The translations under genes were made by a program, and so were the position numbers. 6,291 nt of DNA from Trebonia sp. (lineage in GTDB: Bacteria; Actinomycetota; Actinomycetes; Streptosporangiales; Streptosporangiaceae): assembly GCA_030043595.1 (NCBI GenBank), contig JASHXJ010000605.1, positions 1-6,291 on the forward strand, written 5' to 3'. Positions 1 through 5,801 of the stretch are shown here, in pieces. Within the stretch, counting starts at the first letter, position 1, and each line of letters starts with the position of its first letter. Under the pieces are notes generated by a model. That model was not told where the DNA came from. It searched no databases and worked only from the letters and a program-made list of their open reading frames with translations.

Positions 1-104
1 GCGCCTCCCGAGCACGCGGCGAGCACGATGCCGCCGGGCGCCAGATCGCTGACGCAGGCGCGCACCGCGTTGCGGACCGCCGCGACGGCGGGTGCCGGGC
101 CCAC
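1..104 (-). CDS. tilS: tRNA(Ile)-lysidine synthetase, N-terminal fragment (runs off left edge)
   Basis: Only the first 34 codons are inside the window. The GTG at 104-102 opens a reading frame that ends at the edge in VLAACSGGA, which is the start of the SGGxDS PP-loop that binds ATP in TilS. TilS converts cytidine 34 of the tRNA(Ile) CAU anticodon to lysidine in the cytoplasm, so that the tRNA reads AUA and is charged with isoleucine. The short N-terminal helix before the loop (AVAAVRNAVRACVSDL) is normal for actinobacterial members. The identification rests on this motif plus position: tilS follows the dacB and DUF2342 genes in many actinobacteria. The frame stays open upstream of 104 and no strong Shine-Dalgarno is present, so the exact start is uncertain. 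The gene is probably co-transcribed with the two genes before it. Confidence 0.8.
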   Translation of the reverse strand, partial: MGPAPAVAAVRNAVRACVSDLAPGGIVLAACSGG

Positions 105-166
105 GTCAGCCGCCCGCCCTGCCGGGGGTGCCCGTCCTCCCCCGCTTGCCAGCCGCCCCGGAGCGG

Positions 167-1327
167 TCAGCCAACCCGGGCCAGCCAGTCCGCGGGACTG
201 GACAGCTCGGCGCGGGTGGGCAGCGTTTCCGGCGACGTCCACACCGTGTTGAACCCGGCCATCCCGGCCTCTTCGACGACCGTGCGGACGAACCGCGATC
301 CCTCCGCGTACTGCTTCATCTTCAGGTCGATGCCGAGAATCCGGCGCAGGATCTGCTCCGCGCGGCCGGCCGAACCGCGCCGGGCGTTGAACCGCTCCAT
401 GATCTCGGCGACCGAGGGCACCACCTGCGGCCCCACCGCGTCCATCACGTAGTCCCCGTGTCCCTCGACCAGGGTCATCACAGCGGTGAGCTTGTCGAGC
501 AGCGCGCGCTGCTCAGGCGACTGCATGGCCTCCATGAGCGACTCACCGTCGCCGCCGCGCACGGCGCCGGCGACCGCGCTGGCCGCCGCGCGCAGCCGCT
601 CCAGGATCGCGCCTGGGTCCAGGTCAGAGGCGAGCAGGAAGTCTGTCATCATGCCCTGCACGTAACCGCGCAGCCACGGCACCGAGGTGAACTGCACCCG
701 GTGCGTCTCCTCGTGCAAGCACACCCAGCGCCGGAAGTCGTGCGGGTCGACGCCGAGCTCGCGCTCGACCATGACGATGTTCGGCGCGACCAGGGTGAGC
801 CGCCCGACGCCCTGGGCCACGCCCTGCGCGGACGTCCCGTTGGCGGATGCTCCGTTCCCGGCGGTTCCGCCGGCACCGGTTCCGCTGGCGGGCCTGGCGG
901 TCCCGCCCTCGCCTGGCGGCAGGAACAGCTCGTACTGGCCGAGCACCCGCGCGGACAGGTACGCGAGGATGAGGCCCGCTTGCACGCCGGTGACGCGCGA
1001 CCCTACCGAGCTGACCACAGAACCGGCCCCTGGCACGACGTTGCCACGCTCCGCGAGCTTCTCCGCCAGCGGCTCGAGAACGACGCGGAAGCCGCCCACG
1101 TTCGCCCGTATCCAGCCTGGGCGATCCACCACGGCGACCGGCCCGGCCGAATCCTGGCTGGTCAGGCCGGTGAGCTCGCGGACTGGCTGCTGGACGACGG
1201 CGGTCAGGCCGCGCAGTTCCGCCACAACGGCACGGGCATCGGCGAGGCTGACCTCAGGCCCCTGCCGGGCGAAACGGACACCGGTCGAGATAGCCAGGTC
1301 CCAGTTGATCATCTGTGCGCTGCTCAC
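167..1327 (-). CDS. Zinc-dependent metalloprotease-like protein, DUF2342 / zincin_2 family
   Basis: The protein is 386 aa with the GTG start at 1327. Residues 205-209 are HEETH, an HExxH zinc-binding motif, within the context WVCLHEETHRVQF. A second conserved block, LVEGHGDYVMDAVG, begins near residue 286; its glutamate (about 288) is the likely third zinc ligand. These are hallmarks of the actinobacterial DUF2342 family, sometimes named 'coenzyme F420 biosynthesis associated', whose substrate is not known. No signal peptide or membrane segment is visible, so it is probably cytoplasmic. Residues 139-175 are a Gly/Ala/Thr-rich low-complexity linker between an N-terminal helical part and the catalytic half. 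Start choice: a GTG at 1363 and an ATG at 1312 are also in frame. I prefer 1327 because it gives MSSAQMINWDLA, which resembles Streptomyces relatives as I remember them, although the AGGA before it sits only 2 nt away. It lies 69 bp after dacB and 62 bp before tilS, consistent with one operon. Confidence 0.88.
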   Translation of the reverse strand: MSSAQMINWDLAISTGVRFARQGPEVSLADARAVVAELRGLTAVVQQPVRELTGLTSQDSAGPVAVVDRPGWIRANVGGFRVVLEPLAEKLAERGNVVPGAGSVVSSVGSRVTGVQAGLILAYLSARVLGQYELFLPPGEGGTARPASGTGAGGTAGNGASANGTSAQGVAQGVGRLTLVAPNIVMVERELGVDPHDFRRWVCLHEETHRVQFTSVPWLRGYVQGMMTDFLLASDLDPGAILERLRAAASAVAGAVRGGDGESLMEAMQSPEQRALLDKLTAVMTLVEGHGDYVMDAVGPQVVPSVAEIMERFNARRGSAGRAEQILRRILGIDLKMKQYAEGSRFVRTVVEEAGMAGFNTVWTSPETLPTRAELSSPADWLARVG

Positions 1328-1396
1328 AGTCCTACCGTACGTGCTGGGCGACGATAGTGGCACAAGGGGCGGGACAACTCCGGCGCTTTGCAGGGC

Positions 1397-2851
1397 CTAC
1401 CGGCAGCCGCAGGCGGCGAACCCCGCGGCCGCAGCGTCGATCGCCTGCGCGGCGGCCTGCAGCATCCCGGCCCCCGGCACCTGCGGCGCCATGATCGCGA
1501 AGATCAGCAGCCTGCCGCTGCGGTCGTACACCAGCCCCGCCAGGGCGGCGACGGTGGCGAGGTTGCCTGTCTTCGCGCGCACCACGCCGCGCGCAGTGCC
1601 GCCGATCCCGCCGAACACGCTGTCCCCGCGGGACAGCGTCCCGGTGAACCCGGCGACCGGCAGCCCCGTGATCAGCGGCCGCAGCCGCGGCGTGTCCGCG
1701 GCGACCTCGAGGATACGCACCAGCGTCTCCGGCGCGATCCCGTCGTCCGGCGAGAGGCCGCTGCCGTCCACCAGGCGGGCCGGCGTCGTCACGCCCAGGC
1801 GCCGCAGTTCGGTCAGCACCGCGTCCGCCGCGCCGGCGAACGTCGCGGGCATGCCCAGCGCGATCGCCACGTGCCTCGCCAGGTTCTCGGCGATCACGTT
1901 GTTGCTCTCCTGCAGCATCTGCTCGACGATCTGGTACAGCGGGGGCGAGCTCACGCTGGCGAGCACCGGCGCGCCTTTCGGCGCGGTGTCCGGCGACGGG
2001 CCGCCGCGCACCGTGATTCCGTCCTGCCCGAGCAGCGCGGCGAACGCGGCCGCGGTCAGGCCGGCCGGGTCCGTCGCCCGCGGCGCGTAGTTGACCGGGT
2101 CATCGGAGTCCTGGAGCGCGCCCGACGGGGTGAGCCGGCCCTGGTCGGCCTCGAGCGAGACGATCGGCGTCACGTTCCCCGAGTACACGTCGCCGGCGTA
2201 CGTCCACCCTGGCGCCAGGCCCGGCCCGCTGTAGAGCGAGGTGTCGTAGCCCAGTGCCACGGAGGTATGCCCCTGGGCCTTCAGCGCCCGCGCGGTGCCG
2301 GCCGCGAGCGCGGCCAGCGTGGCAGGACGCGGGTAAGCCGAAGCCGGGTACGCGTGCACGGCAAGGATGGGATCGCCACCGCCGACGAGCACGATTCCGC
2401 CGCTCACCAGCCGCACGCTGGTGGTAAAGCGCGCGTCGGGCCCGAGCACGGCGAGCGCGGCGAGCGCGGTCGCCAGCTTCGTGGTAGACGCGGGCGTCGC
2501 GAGCGTGCCCGCGTTGTCGGAGTAGAGCACATCGCCGGTCGTCGCGTCGGCGACCTCGACCCCGATCAGCGGGCCGACGTCGGCGGCCGGAAGGGCGGCA
2601 GCCAGCACGGCGGACAGCCCGGCGGCGGTCGGCGGCGGATCGGTGGCCATGCCCGCCAGGCCGCTCCCCGCCGGGGCGGGCACCGGGGTCAGCACGGTCC
2701 CGGCCCGCACTACGGGCCGGGACCCGGCGACGGGGATGTGCAGCGCCGCGAGCCGGGGCGGCAGCATGCGCGCCACGATCACCCCGGCCGCGAGCGTGAA
2801 TACGTTCAGCATCGCGAGGGTTACCAGGGCCGTGATCCGGGTGCGGCGCAC
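1397..2851 (-). CDS. dacB: D-alanyl-D-alanine carboxypeptidase / endopeptidase (PBP4-type, peptidase S13)
   Basis: This 484-aa class C penicillin-binding protein trims D-Ala from peptidoglycan stem peptides, and can cut cross-links, outside the membrane. The three active-site motifs appear in the usual order: STTK at 122-125 (nucleophile Ser122, Lys125), SNN at 316-318 and KTG at 427-429. DGSGLS, also typical of the family, is at 362-367. The long stretch between the first two motifs is the inserted domain of S13 peptidases. Residues about 6-27 form a hydrophobic segment after MRRTR, a signal peptide or membrane anchor, followed by a Pro/Ala/Val-rich linker. The GTG at 2851 is chosen because AAAGG (2863-2859) precedes it at 7 nt and it puts the signal sequence at the N-terminus. 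An in-frame ATG at 2965 would add 38 residues rich in Arg and Pro and run into the ppa leader. It heads the minus-strand operon and diverges from ppa. Confidence 0.93.
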   Translation of the reverse strand: MRRTRITALVTLAMLNVFTLAAGVIVARMLPPRLAALHIPVAGSRPVVRAGTVLTPVPAPAGSGLAGMATDPPPTAAGLSAVLAAALPAADVGPLIGVEVADATTGDVLYSDNAGTLATPASTTKLATALAALAVLGPDARFTTSVRLVSGGIVLVGGGDPILAVHAYPASAYPRPATLAALAAGTARALKAQGHTSVALGYDTSLYSGPGLAPGWTYAGDVYSGNVTPIVSLEADQGRLTPSGALQDSDDPVNYAPRATDPAGLTAAAFAALLGQDGITVRGGPSPDTAPKGAPVLASVSSPPLYQIVEQMLQESNNVIAENLARHVAIALGMPATFAGAADAVLTELRRLGVTTPARLVDGSGLSPDDGIAPETLVRILEVAADTPRLRPLITGLPVAGFTGTLSRGDSVFGGIGGTARGVVRAKTGNLATVAALAGLVYDRSGRLLIFAIMAPQVPGAGMLQAAAQAIDAAAAGFAACGCR

Positions 2852-2979
2852 GTACCTACCTTTCGCGGGTTGCGGTGTGCTCAGCTTAGGCCCGTCCGGC
2901 CGCCGGTTACCCGGCATCCGGCGCCGGCGCCGCCACCGGCGACAATGGGATGCGTCCGTAGCCATCGCGGGGAGAGAAC
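2852..2979. promoter_or_regulatory. Divergent dacB/ppa spacer with ribosome binding sites and a weak dacB -10
   Basis: This 128-bp spacer should carry promoters for both directions. For dacB, GAAAGG (minus strand, 2864-2859) is a good Shine-Dalgarno placed 7 nt before the GTG and is the main reason for starting that gene at 2851. TAAGCT (2888-2883, minus) fits the actinobacterial TANNNT -10 pattern about 30 nt before the start, but no convincing -35 is seen. For ppa, GGGGAGA (2969-2975) lies 4 nt before the ATG. GACAAT at 2941-2946 is the only -10-like element on that strand and also lacks a clear -35. The ribosome binding sites are firm; the promoters are weak guesses. Confidence 0.4.
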
Positions 2980-3471
2980 ATGGACGTCCAGGTAGTCATC
3001 GAGATCCCGAAGGGCCAGCGGAACAAGTACGAGATGGACCACGAGACCGGCCGGATCAGGCTCGACCGCATGCTTTTCACCGCGACCAGGTACCCGGCCG
3101 ACTACGGGTTCATCGAGGAGACCCTGGGCGGAGACGGTGACCCGCTCGACGCGCTGGTGCTGCTCGAGGAGCCGACCTTCCCTGGCTGCCTCATCACGGC
3201 GCGGGTCATCGGCATGTTCAAGATGAGCGATGAGAAGGGGCCTGACGAGAAGATCGTCTGCGTGCCCGCGCATGACTTGCGAGCCGAGCACGTGCGCGAT
3301 GCCGGCGACCTGGCCGAGTTCGACAGGCTGGAGATCCAGCACTTCTTCGAGGTCTACAAGGACCTCGAGCCGGGCAAGTCCGTTGAGGTCGCCCGCTGGG
3401 CCGGCCGCGCGGCGGCCGAGGCGGAGGTCGAGCGCTCGCGCAAGCGCTTCACCGAGGCCGCGGAACTGTAG
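2980..3471 (+). CDS. ppa: Inorganic pyrophosphatase, family I
   Basis: This soluble cytoplasmic enzyme hydrolyses pyrophosphate to two phosphates, using Mg2+, and so pulls nucleotide, tRNA-charging and polymer synthesis forward. At 163 aa it has the normal size for actinobacterial members. The family signature DGDPLD is at 52-57, giving metal ligands Asp52, Asp54 and Asp57; Asp84 and Asp89 follow with Lys91. By alignment to memory of the E. coli enzyme, Glu8, Lys16, Glu18, Arg30, Tyr38, Tyr42 and the Tyr126-Lys127 pair also match active-site positions, so the enzyme should be active. His21 matches an unusual active-site histidine known in the Mycobacterium tuberculosis enzyme, while the second such histidine (86 there) is Lys here. 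The ATG at 2980 is preceded by GGGGAGA. The gene diverges from dacB and converges with the TPR-like gene, leaving it as a single-gene unit. Confidence 0.97.
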   Translation: MDVQVVIEIPKGQRNKYEMDHETGRIRLDRMLFTATRYPADYGFIEETLGGDGDPLDALVLLEEPTFPGCLITARVIGMFKMSDEKGPDEKIVCVPAHDLRAEHVRDAGDLAEFDRLEIQHFFEVYKDLEPGKSVEVARWAGRAAAEAEVERSRKRFTEAAEL

Positions 3472-3477
3472 AGCTGC

Positions 3478-3499
3478 GGCGGTCGGCTAGCCGGCGGCC
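3478..3499. terminator. Possible bidirectional terminator between ppa and the TPR-like gene
   Basis: An imperfect inverted repeat is centred on CTAG at 3487-3490. The inner arms GGTCGG / CCGGC pair through one G-T wobble, then after one G-G mismatch CGG/CCG continue the stem, giving a GC-rich hairpin with a CTAG loop. It begins 7 nt after the ppa stop and includes the TAG stop of the opposing gene (3489-3487). No T-run follows on either strand; tailless hairpins are common in actinobacteria, but this also makes the call weak. Confidence 0.33.
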
Positions 3500-4371
3500 T
3501 TGTGCTCTGGGGGCTGGGTATGTGCCCAGATGACGTCGGCCCGGGCGCGGATAGCCTCGTGCGCTTCACGCAGCGTGTCCCCGCCGAGCCAGGCGAGCCC
3601 GCCGGAGAGCCGGACGGCGGCGTCTGCCGCCGCGGCGGCGTTCTCCCAGTGGCCGGCCGCGGCGTGCAGCGTCATCGCGCGGACGGCGGCCGCCGCCCAG
3701 TCCGGGACGGCGAGCTGCACGTACCGTGGGGCGGTGGCGAGCCAGCCGGGCGCCCAGAGCGCGAGGCGGAGCCGGTCAAGGGCGTGGTCGGCGAGGGCCA
3801 GCCCGGTGTCGGTTTCGGCGAGCCCGTCGGCTTCCGCCCCCGTCTTGAGCAGGCAGCGGCCCAGGTGGAAACGGGCTCTCGCGAGGCCGAGGTCCCGCTC
3901 GGCAAGGTCGGCCGCGGGTGCCCGCAGGTACATCCGGACGACCTCGCGCAGCAGCGTGATCGCGTCCCCGGTGTTGCCTGACGTGTCGTGGGCCAGCGCG
4001 ACCCGGGTAAGCACGTCGATCCGCGGCACCTCGTAGCAGGCCGGGTCGGCCTCCGCGAGCGCGGCATAGTGGCCCGCCGACTCGGCCAGCAGTGCGATCG
4101 CGTGCACCGGGGTGGCGACGTACCGTGCGTGATTGCACAGCGCCGCGGCAAGCTCGGCCTGGTGCCCCGCCGGGTCACGGGCGCCCGCGCACAGCTCCCG
4201 GCTTATCGACAGCGCGGTCCCGGAGTGCGTCGCGGCCTTGTCATGGCTGCCCTCCAGCGCCGCGCGGATCGCCTCGCTGAGGTGAAAGTCGTACCGCCGT
4301 TCCAGCGTGCGTTCCGCGGTGCCACGGCGTGACGCCTTGCGCTCTGGCGGCTTGTGCCGGGCCATGAACAT
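3487..4371 (-). CDS. TPR-like helical protein of unknown function
   Basis: The product is 294 aa. I do not recognise a named family. The sequence is almost entirely alpha-helical and rich in Ala, Leu and Arg, with helix pairs spaced like tetratricopeptide repeats. Examples are roughly residues 74-106 (AELAAALCNHARY...HYAALAEADP), 117-150 (IDVLTRVALAHDTSGNTGDAITLLREVVRMY), 161-198 (LGLARARFHLGRCLLKTG...LALADHAL) and 225-255. Gly and small residues at turns (LKTGAEADG, AAAGHWENA) support this. Such scaffolds bind other proteins or peptides, so an interaction role is inferred. Residues 5-26 are strongly basic (RHKPPERKASRR...), possibly for nucleic-acid or membrane-surface contact. There is no signal peptide or membrane span, so it is presumably cytoplasmic. 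The ATG at 4371 has GAGAGG 8 nt upstream; a second ATG two codons later is the only near alternative. It converges on ppa and diverges from the acetyltransferase gene. Confidence 0.75.
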   Translation of the reverse strand: MFMARHKPPERKASRRGTAERTLERRYDFHLSEAIRAALEGSHDKAATHSGTALSISRELCAGARDPAGHQAELAAALCNHARYVATPVHAIALLAESAGHYAALAEADPACYEVPRIDVLTRVALAHDTSGNTGDAITLLREVVRMYLRAPAADLAERDLGLARARFHLGRCLLKTGAEADGLAETDTGLALADHALDRLRLALWAPGWLATAPRYVQLAVPDWAAAAVRAMTLHAAAGHWENAAAAADAAVRLSGGLAWLGGDTLREAHEAIRARADVIWAHTQPPEHKAAG

Positions 4372-4417
4372 GCCGGGAACCTCTCAACGGTAACCGCGCC
4401 TACCGGCCCCTACAGAA

Positions 4418-4447
4418 ATCGTAGGCATAACACCGCGTAGCAGGCAA
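4418..4447 (-). promoter_or_regulatory. Predicted sigma-70-type promoter of the TPR-like gene
   Basis: On the minus strand, TTGCCT (4447-4442) and TACGAT (4423-4418) are separated by 18 bp and fit the actinobacterial housekeeping pattern TTGNNN / TANNNT. Transcription would begin near 4411, giving a leader of about 40 nt that contains the GAGAGG ribosome binding site before the ATG at 4371. Confidence 0.45.
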
Positions 4448-4500
4448 TACACAGCCTGAAACTATTTACGTACGGAATTTCCTGAAATATCGGTGTTTGG
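4424..4500. repeat. AT-rich patch with short direct and inverted repeats in the divergent spacer
   Basis: The 180-bp spacer 4372-4551 is non-coding. Its centre is conspicuously AT-rich: 4441-4490 has 19 G/C of 50. It holds a 7-bp direct repeat, CCTGAAA, at 4455-4461 and 4481-4487 (26 bp apart). It also holds the inverted repeat ATTTC-CT-GAAAT at 4477-4488 and the overlapping palindromes TACGTA (4467-4472) and CGTACG (4469-4474). These lie just upstream of the TPR-gene -35 and about 30-60 bp upstream of the acetyltransferase -35, so they could be a shared operator or an upstream activating region. No known consensus is recognised. Confidence 0.35.
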
Positions 4501-4517
4501 GGCGGGCTCGGACGCAG

Positions 4518-4551
4518 TTCGCGCCGGTGCAGGTCGGCGTACGCTCGGGGT
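4518..4551 (+). promoter_or_regulatory. Predicted leaderless promoter of the GNAT acetyltransferase gene
   Basis: TACGCT (4540-4545) matches TANNNT and ends 6 nt before the GTG start at 4552, so the expected transcription start coincides with the start codon. A weak -35, TTCGCG (4518-4523), lies 16 bp upstream of it. No Shine-Dalgarno is present at a usable distance, which agrees with a leaderless mRNA. Confidence 0.42.
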
Positions 4552-5082
4552 GTGCCGCTACCACCCGAACAACTGCGGGTCCGGGCAGCCGGGCCGGCTG
4601 ACCTCGCCGTGATCACCGGCATCTTCGCCCATTACGTCACCACCAGCGCAGCGACGTTCGAGGAGACGCCACCGGCCGCCGCGGACTGGCAGCACAAGCT
4701 CGCCGGCCTGCGGGAGCTCGGGCTGCCGTTCCTTGTCGCCGAGGCCGGCGGGGAGGTCGCCGGGTACGCCTACGCGAGCCAGTGGCGGCCCAAGCCCGCC
4801 TACCGGCACACGGTTGAGGATTCGGTGTACCTCGCGCCCGGCTGGACCGGCAAGGGCCTCGGCAGGCTGCTGCTGACCGCGCTGCTCGCGCAGTGCGCGC
4901 AGGCCGGCGCCCGGCAGATGATCGCCGTCATCGCGGACACTGGTGCGGGCGCGTCCGTGGCGCTGCACCGGGCCTGCGGGTTCACCGACGCGGGACGGCT
5001 CACCGCGGTCGGGTTCAAGCACGGCCGATGGCTGGACACGATACTGATGCAGCGCGAGATTCGTGCTCGCGAGTCTTGCTAG
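4552..5082 (+). CDS. GNAT N-acetyltransferase, phosphinothricin / methionine sulfoximine acetyltransferase type
   Basis: The 176-aa protein covers a whole GNAT domain and transfers an acetyl group from acetyl-CoA to an amine. It follows the Bar/Pat/MnaT pattern: IFAHYVTTSAATFEETPP (24-41), the YAYASQWRPKPAYRHTVEDSVYL region (72-94), acetyl-CoA loop GWTGKGLG (97-104), SVALHRACGF (135-144) and FKHGRWLDTILMQR (155-168). Glu89 and His139 sit close to the positions described as catalytic in Bar/Pat. Members acetylate glufosinate-like or methionine-sulfoximine/sulfone amino acids, but many chromosomal homologues have other or unknown amino-acid substrates, so resistance should not be assumed. An in-frame stop at 4483 and the absence of another start codon in between support GTG at 4552. 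The TAG stop shares the CTAG at 5079-5082 with the stop of the converging gene. Confidence 0.9.
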   Translation: MPLPPEQLRVRAAGPADLAVITGIFAHYVTTSAATFEETPPAAADWQHKLAGLRELGLPFLVAEAGGEVAGYAYASQWRPKPAYRHTVEDSVYLAPGWTGKGLGRLLLTALLAQCAQAGARQMIAVIADTGAGASVALHRACGFTDAGRLTAVGFKHGRWLDTILMQREIRARESC

Positions 5083-5095
5083 TCCGCGGACTCGC
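5069..5095. terminator. Possible bidirectional terminator over the shared stop codons
   Basis: GCGAGTC (5069-5075) and GACTCGC (5089-5095) form a perfect 7-bp inverted repeat, extended inward by a T-G wobble, centred on position 5082. The loop contains the overlapping TAG stops of the two convergent genes, so the hairpin could end transcription from both sides. There is no T-run after either arm, and the arms lie inside the coding ends, so constraint from coding sequence is an alternative explanation. Confidence 0.42.
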
Positions 5096-5795
5096 CGAGC
5101 TGGCCGATGCCGTCAACGGTCCGCGATGCCAGTATCAGGAAGGTGGCGGCCCGTTCGAAGGTCTCCCCGATGGTGCGGTCGGCGAGGTGGTCCTGGTAGG
5201 CCTCGTAGCGGCTCATCTCCCACTCCTGTCCGCGGGGTGGCAGGGATTCCACGGGCGGCTCAGGCAGCGACTGCCAGGCCCAGTCGGTGATCGGCGCGTC
5301 GTGCTCGTTGTCGTCGCTGAGCCTCGGCTCGATGAAGTCGGCGTGATCGGCGTAGTAGCCCATCCGGTTCCTGACGTACCGGAGCCCGGCGAACGTGCCC
5401 TCGATGAGACCCCGCTCCGCACCGGACCCGGCCAGGGTGTCCTCGTAGGCGTCGGGGTGATACCTGACGAGGGTGGCGTCGACGATCGTCACCCACCAGA
5501 CCGCCTCGCCGATCACCGCGAACGCCTGCGGCTGGTCGCCGGACTTGACCTTGCCGAGCCGCTCGGTGGTATCGCGCATGGCGATGATCGCCCAGCCGAG
5601 CGCGCTGGCCGCTGACGGCTGATCGCCGCCTTCCTCGGCCCAGTTCTCGCTGCCCCACTTCTGCTGCTGGGCGTTCACCTGGTTCCAGTTCTCCCGGTTC
5701 CACGCCACCCGGCAGCGAGCCGAGCAGAACCTGGCATGCTCCCGCTTCGGCTCAAACGGCGTGCCGCAGCGCTCACACGACCTCGTCTCTGCCAT
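5079..5795 (-). CDS. Zinc-finger protein of unknown function with HEPN-reminiscent helical domain
   Basis: The 238-aa product starts with a four-cysteine finger: Cys7-x2-Cys10-x13-Cys24-x3-Cys28, in SCERCGTPF...ARFCSARCRVAWNRE. This fits a zinc ribbon or treble-clef fold for nucleic-acid or protein binding. A Gln/Asn/Trp-rich linker (37-52) leads to a helical domain (about 62-160) with FAVIGEAVWWVTIVDATLV and GLRYVRNRMGYYADHADFI. The RNRMGY segment at 142-147 resembles the RNxxxH motif of HEPN domains, but the histidine is Tyr147; His151 keeps an Rx6H spacing from Arg144. The tail (171-230) is aromatic, then helical. I recall similar proteins in other actinobacteria, all uncharacterised. No signal peptide or membrane span is seen. 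No Shine-Dalgarno precedes the ATG at 5795; a TAACAT hexamer 6 nt away suggests a leaderless mRNA. It is divergent from padR, so control by that repressor is likely. Confidence 0.78.
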   Translation of the reverse strand: MAETRSCERCGTPFEPKREHARFCSARCRVAWNRENWNQVNAQQQKWGSENWAEEGGDQPSAASALGWAIIAMRDTTERLGKVKSGDQPQAFAVIGEAVWWVTIVDATLVRYHPDAYEDTLAGSGAERGLIEGTFAGLRYVRNRMGYYADHADFIEPRLSDDNEHDAPITDWAWQSLPEPPVESLPPRGQEWEMSRYEAYQDHLADRTIGETFERAATFLILASRTVDGIGQLGESAD

Positions 5796-5801
5796 CGGCC
5801 C

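Noticed and set aside
117..145. GC-rich hairpin (GGGGG/CCCCC arms) between the zincin gene and tilS
   Set aside because: The arms are homopolymeric and the loop long, there is no T-run, and it would interrupt an apparently continuous operon.
2852..2965. N-terminal extension of dacB to the ATG at 2965
   Set aside because: It would place an Arg/Pro-rich stretch before the signal sequence and leave only 14 bp for both divergent promoters; the GTG at 2851 has a good ribosome binding site.
92..2995. Long plus-strand open frames (92-1357, 687-2090, 1388-2995) opposite the zincin and dacB genes
   Set aside because: They are rich in Arg, Gly, Pro and His without recognisable motifs, as expected of antisense frames in GC-rich genes, while the minus-strand frames carry complete zincin and PBP4 motifs.
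2881..3342. Minus-strand frame opposite ppa
   Set aside because: It is antisense to a pyrophosphatase with all catalytic residues intact and shows no family features.
3500..4332. Plus-strand and alternative minus-strand frames across the TPR-like gene
   Set aside because: Compositions dominated by Arg, Ser and Pro without motifs; the chosen minus frame has a ribosome binding site, a promoter and periodic helices.
4558..5615. Frames opposite the acetyltransferase (4558-5022 minus) and overlapping both convergent genes (4893-5615 plus)
   Set aside because: They conflict with a frame showing full GNAT motifs and with the zinc-finger gene, and they lack motifs of their own.
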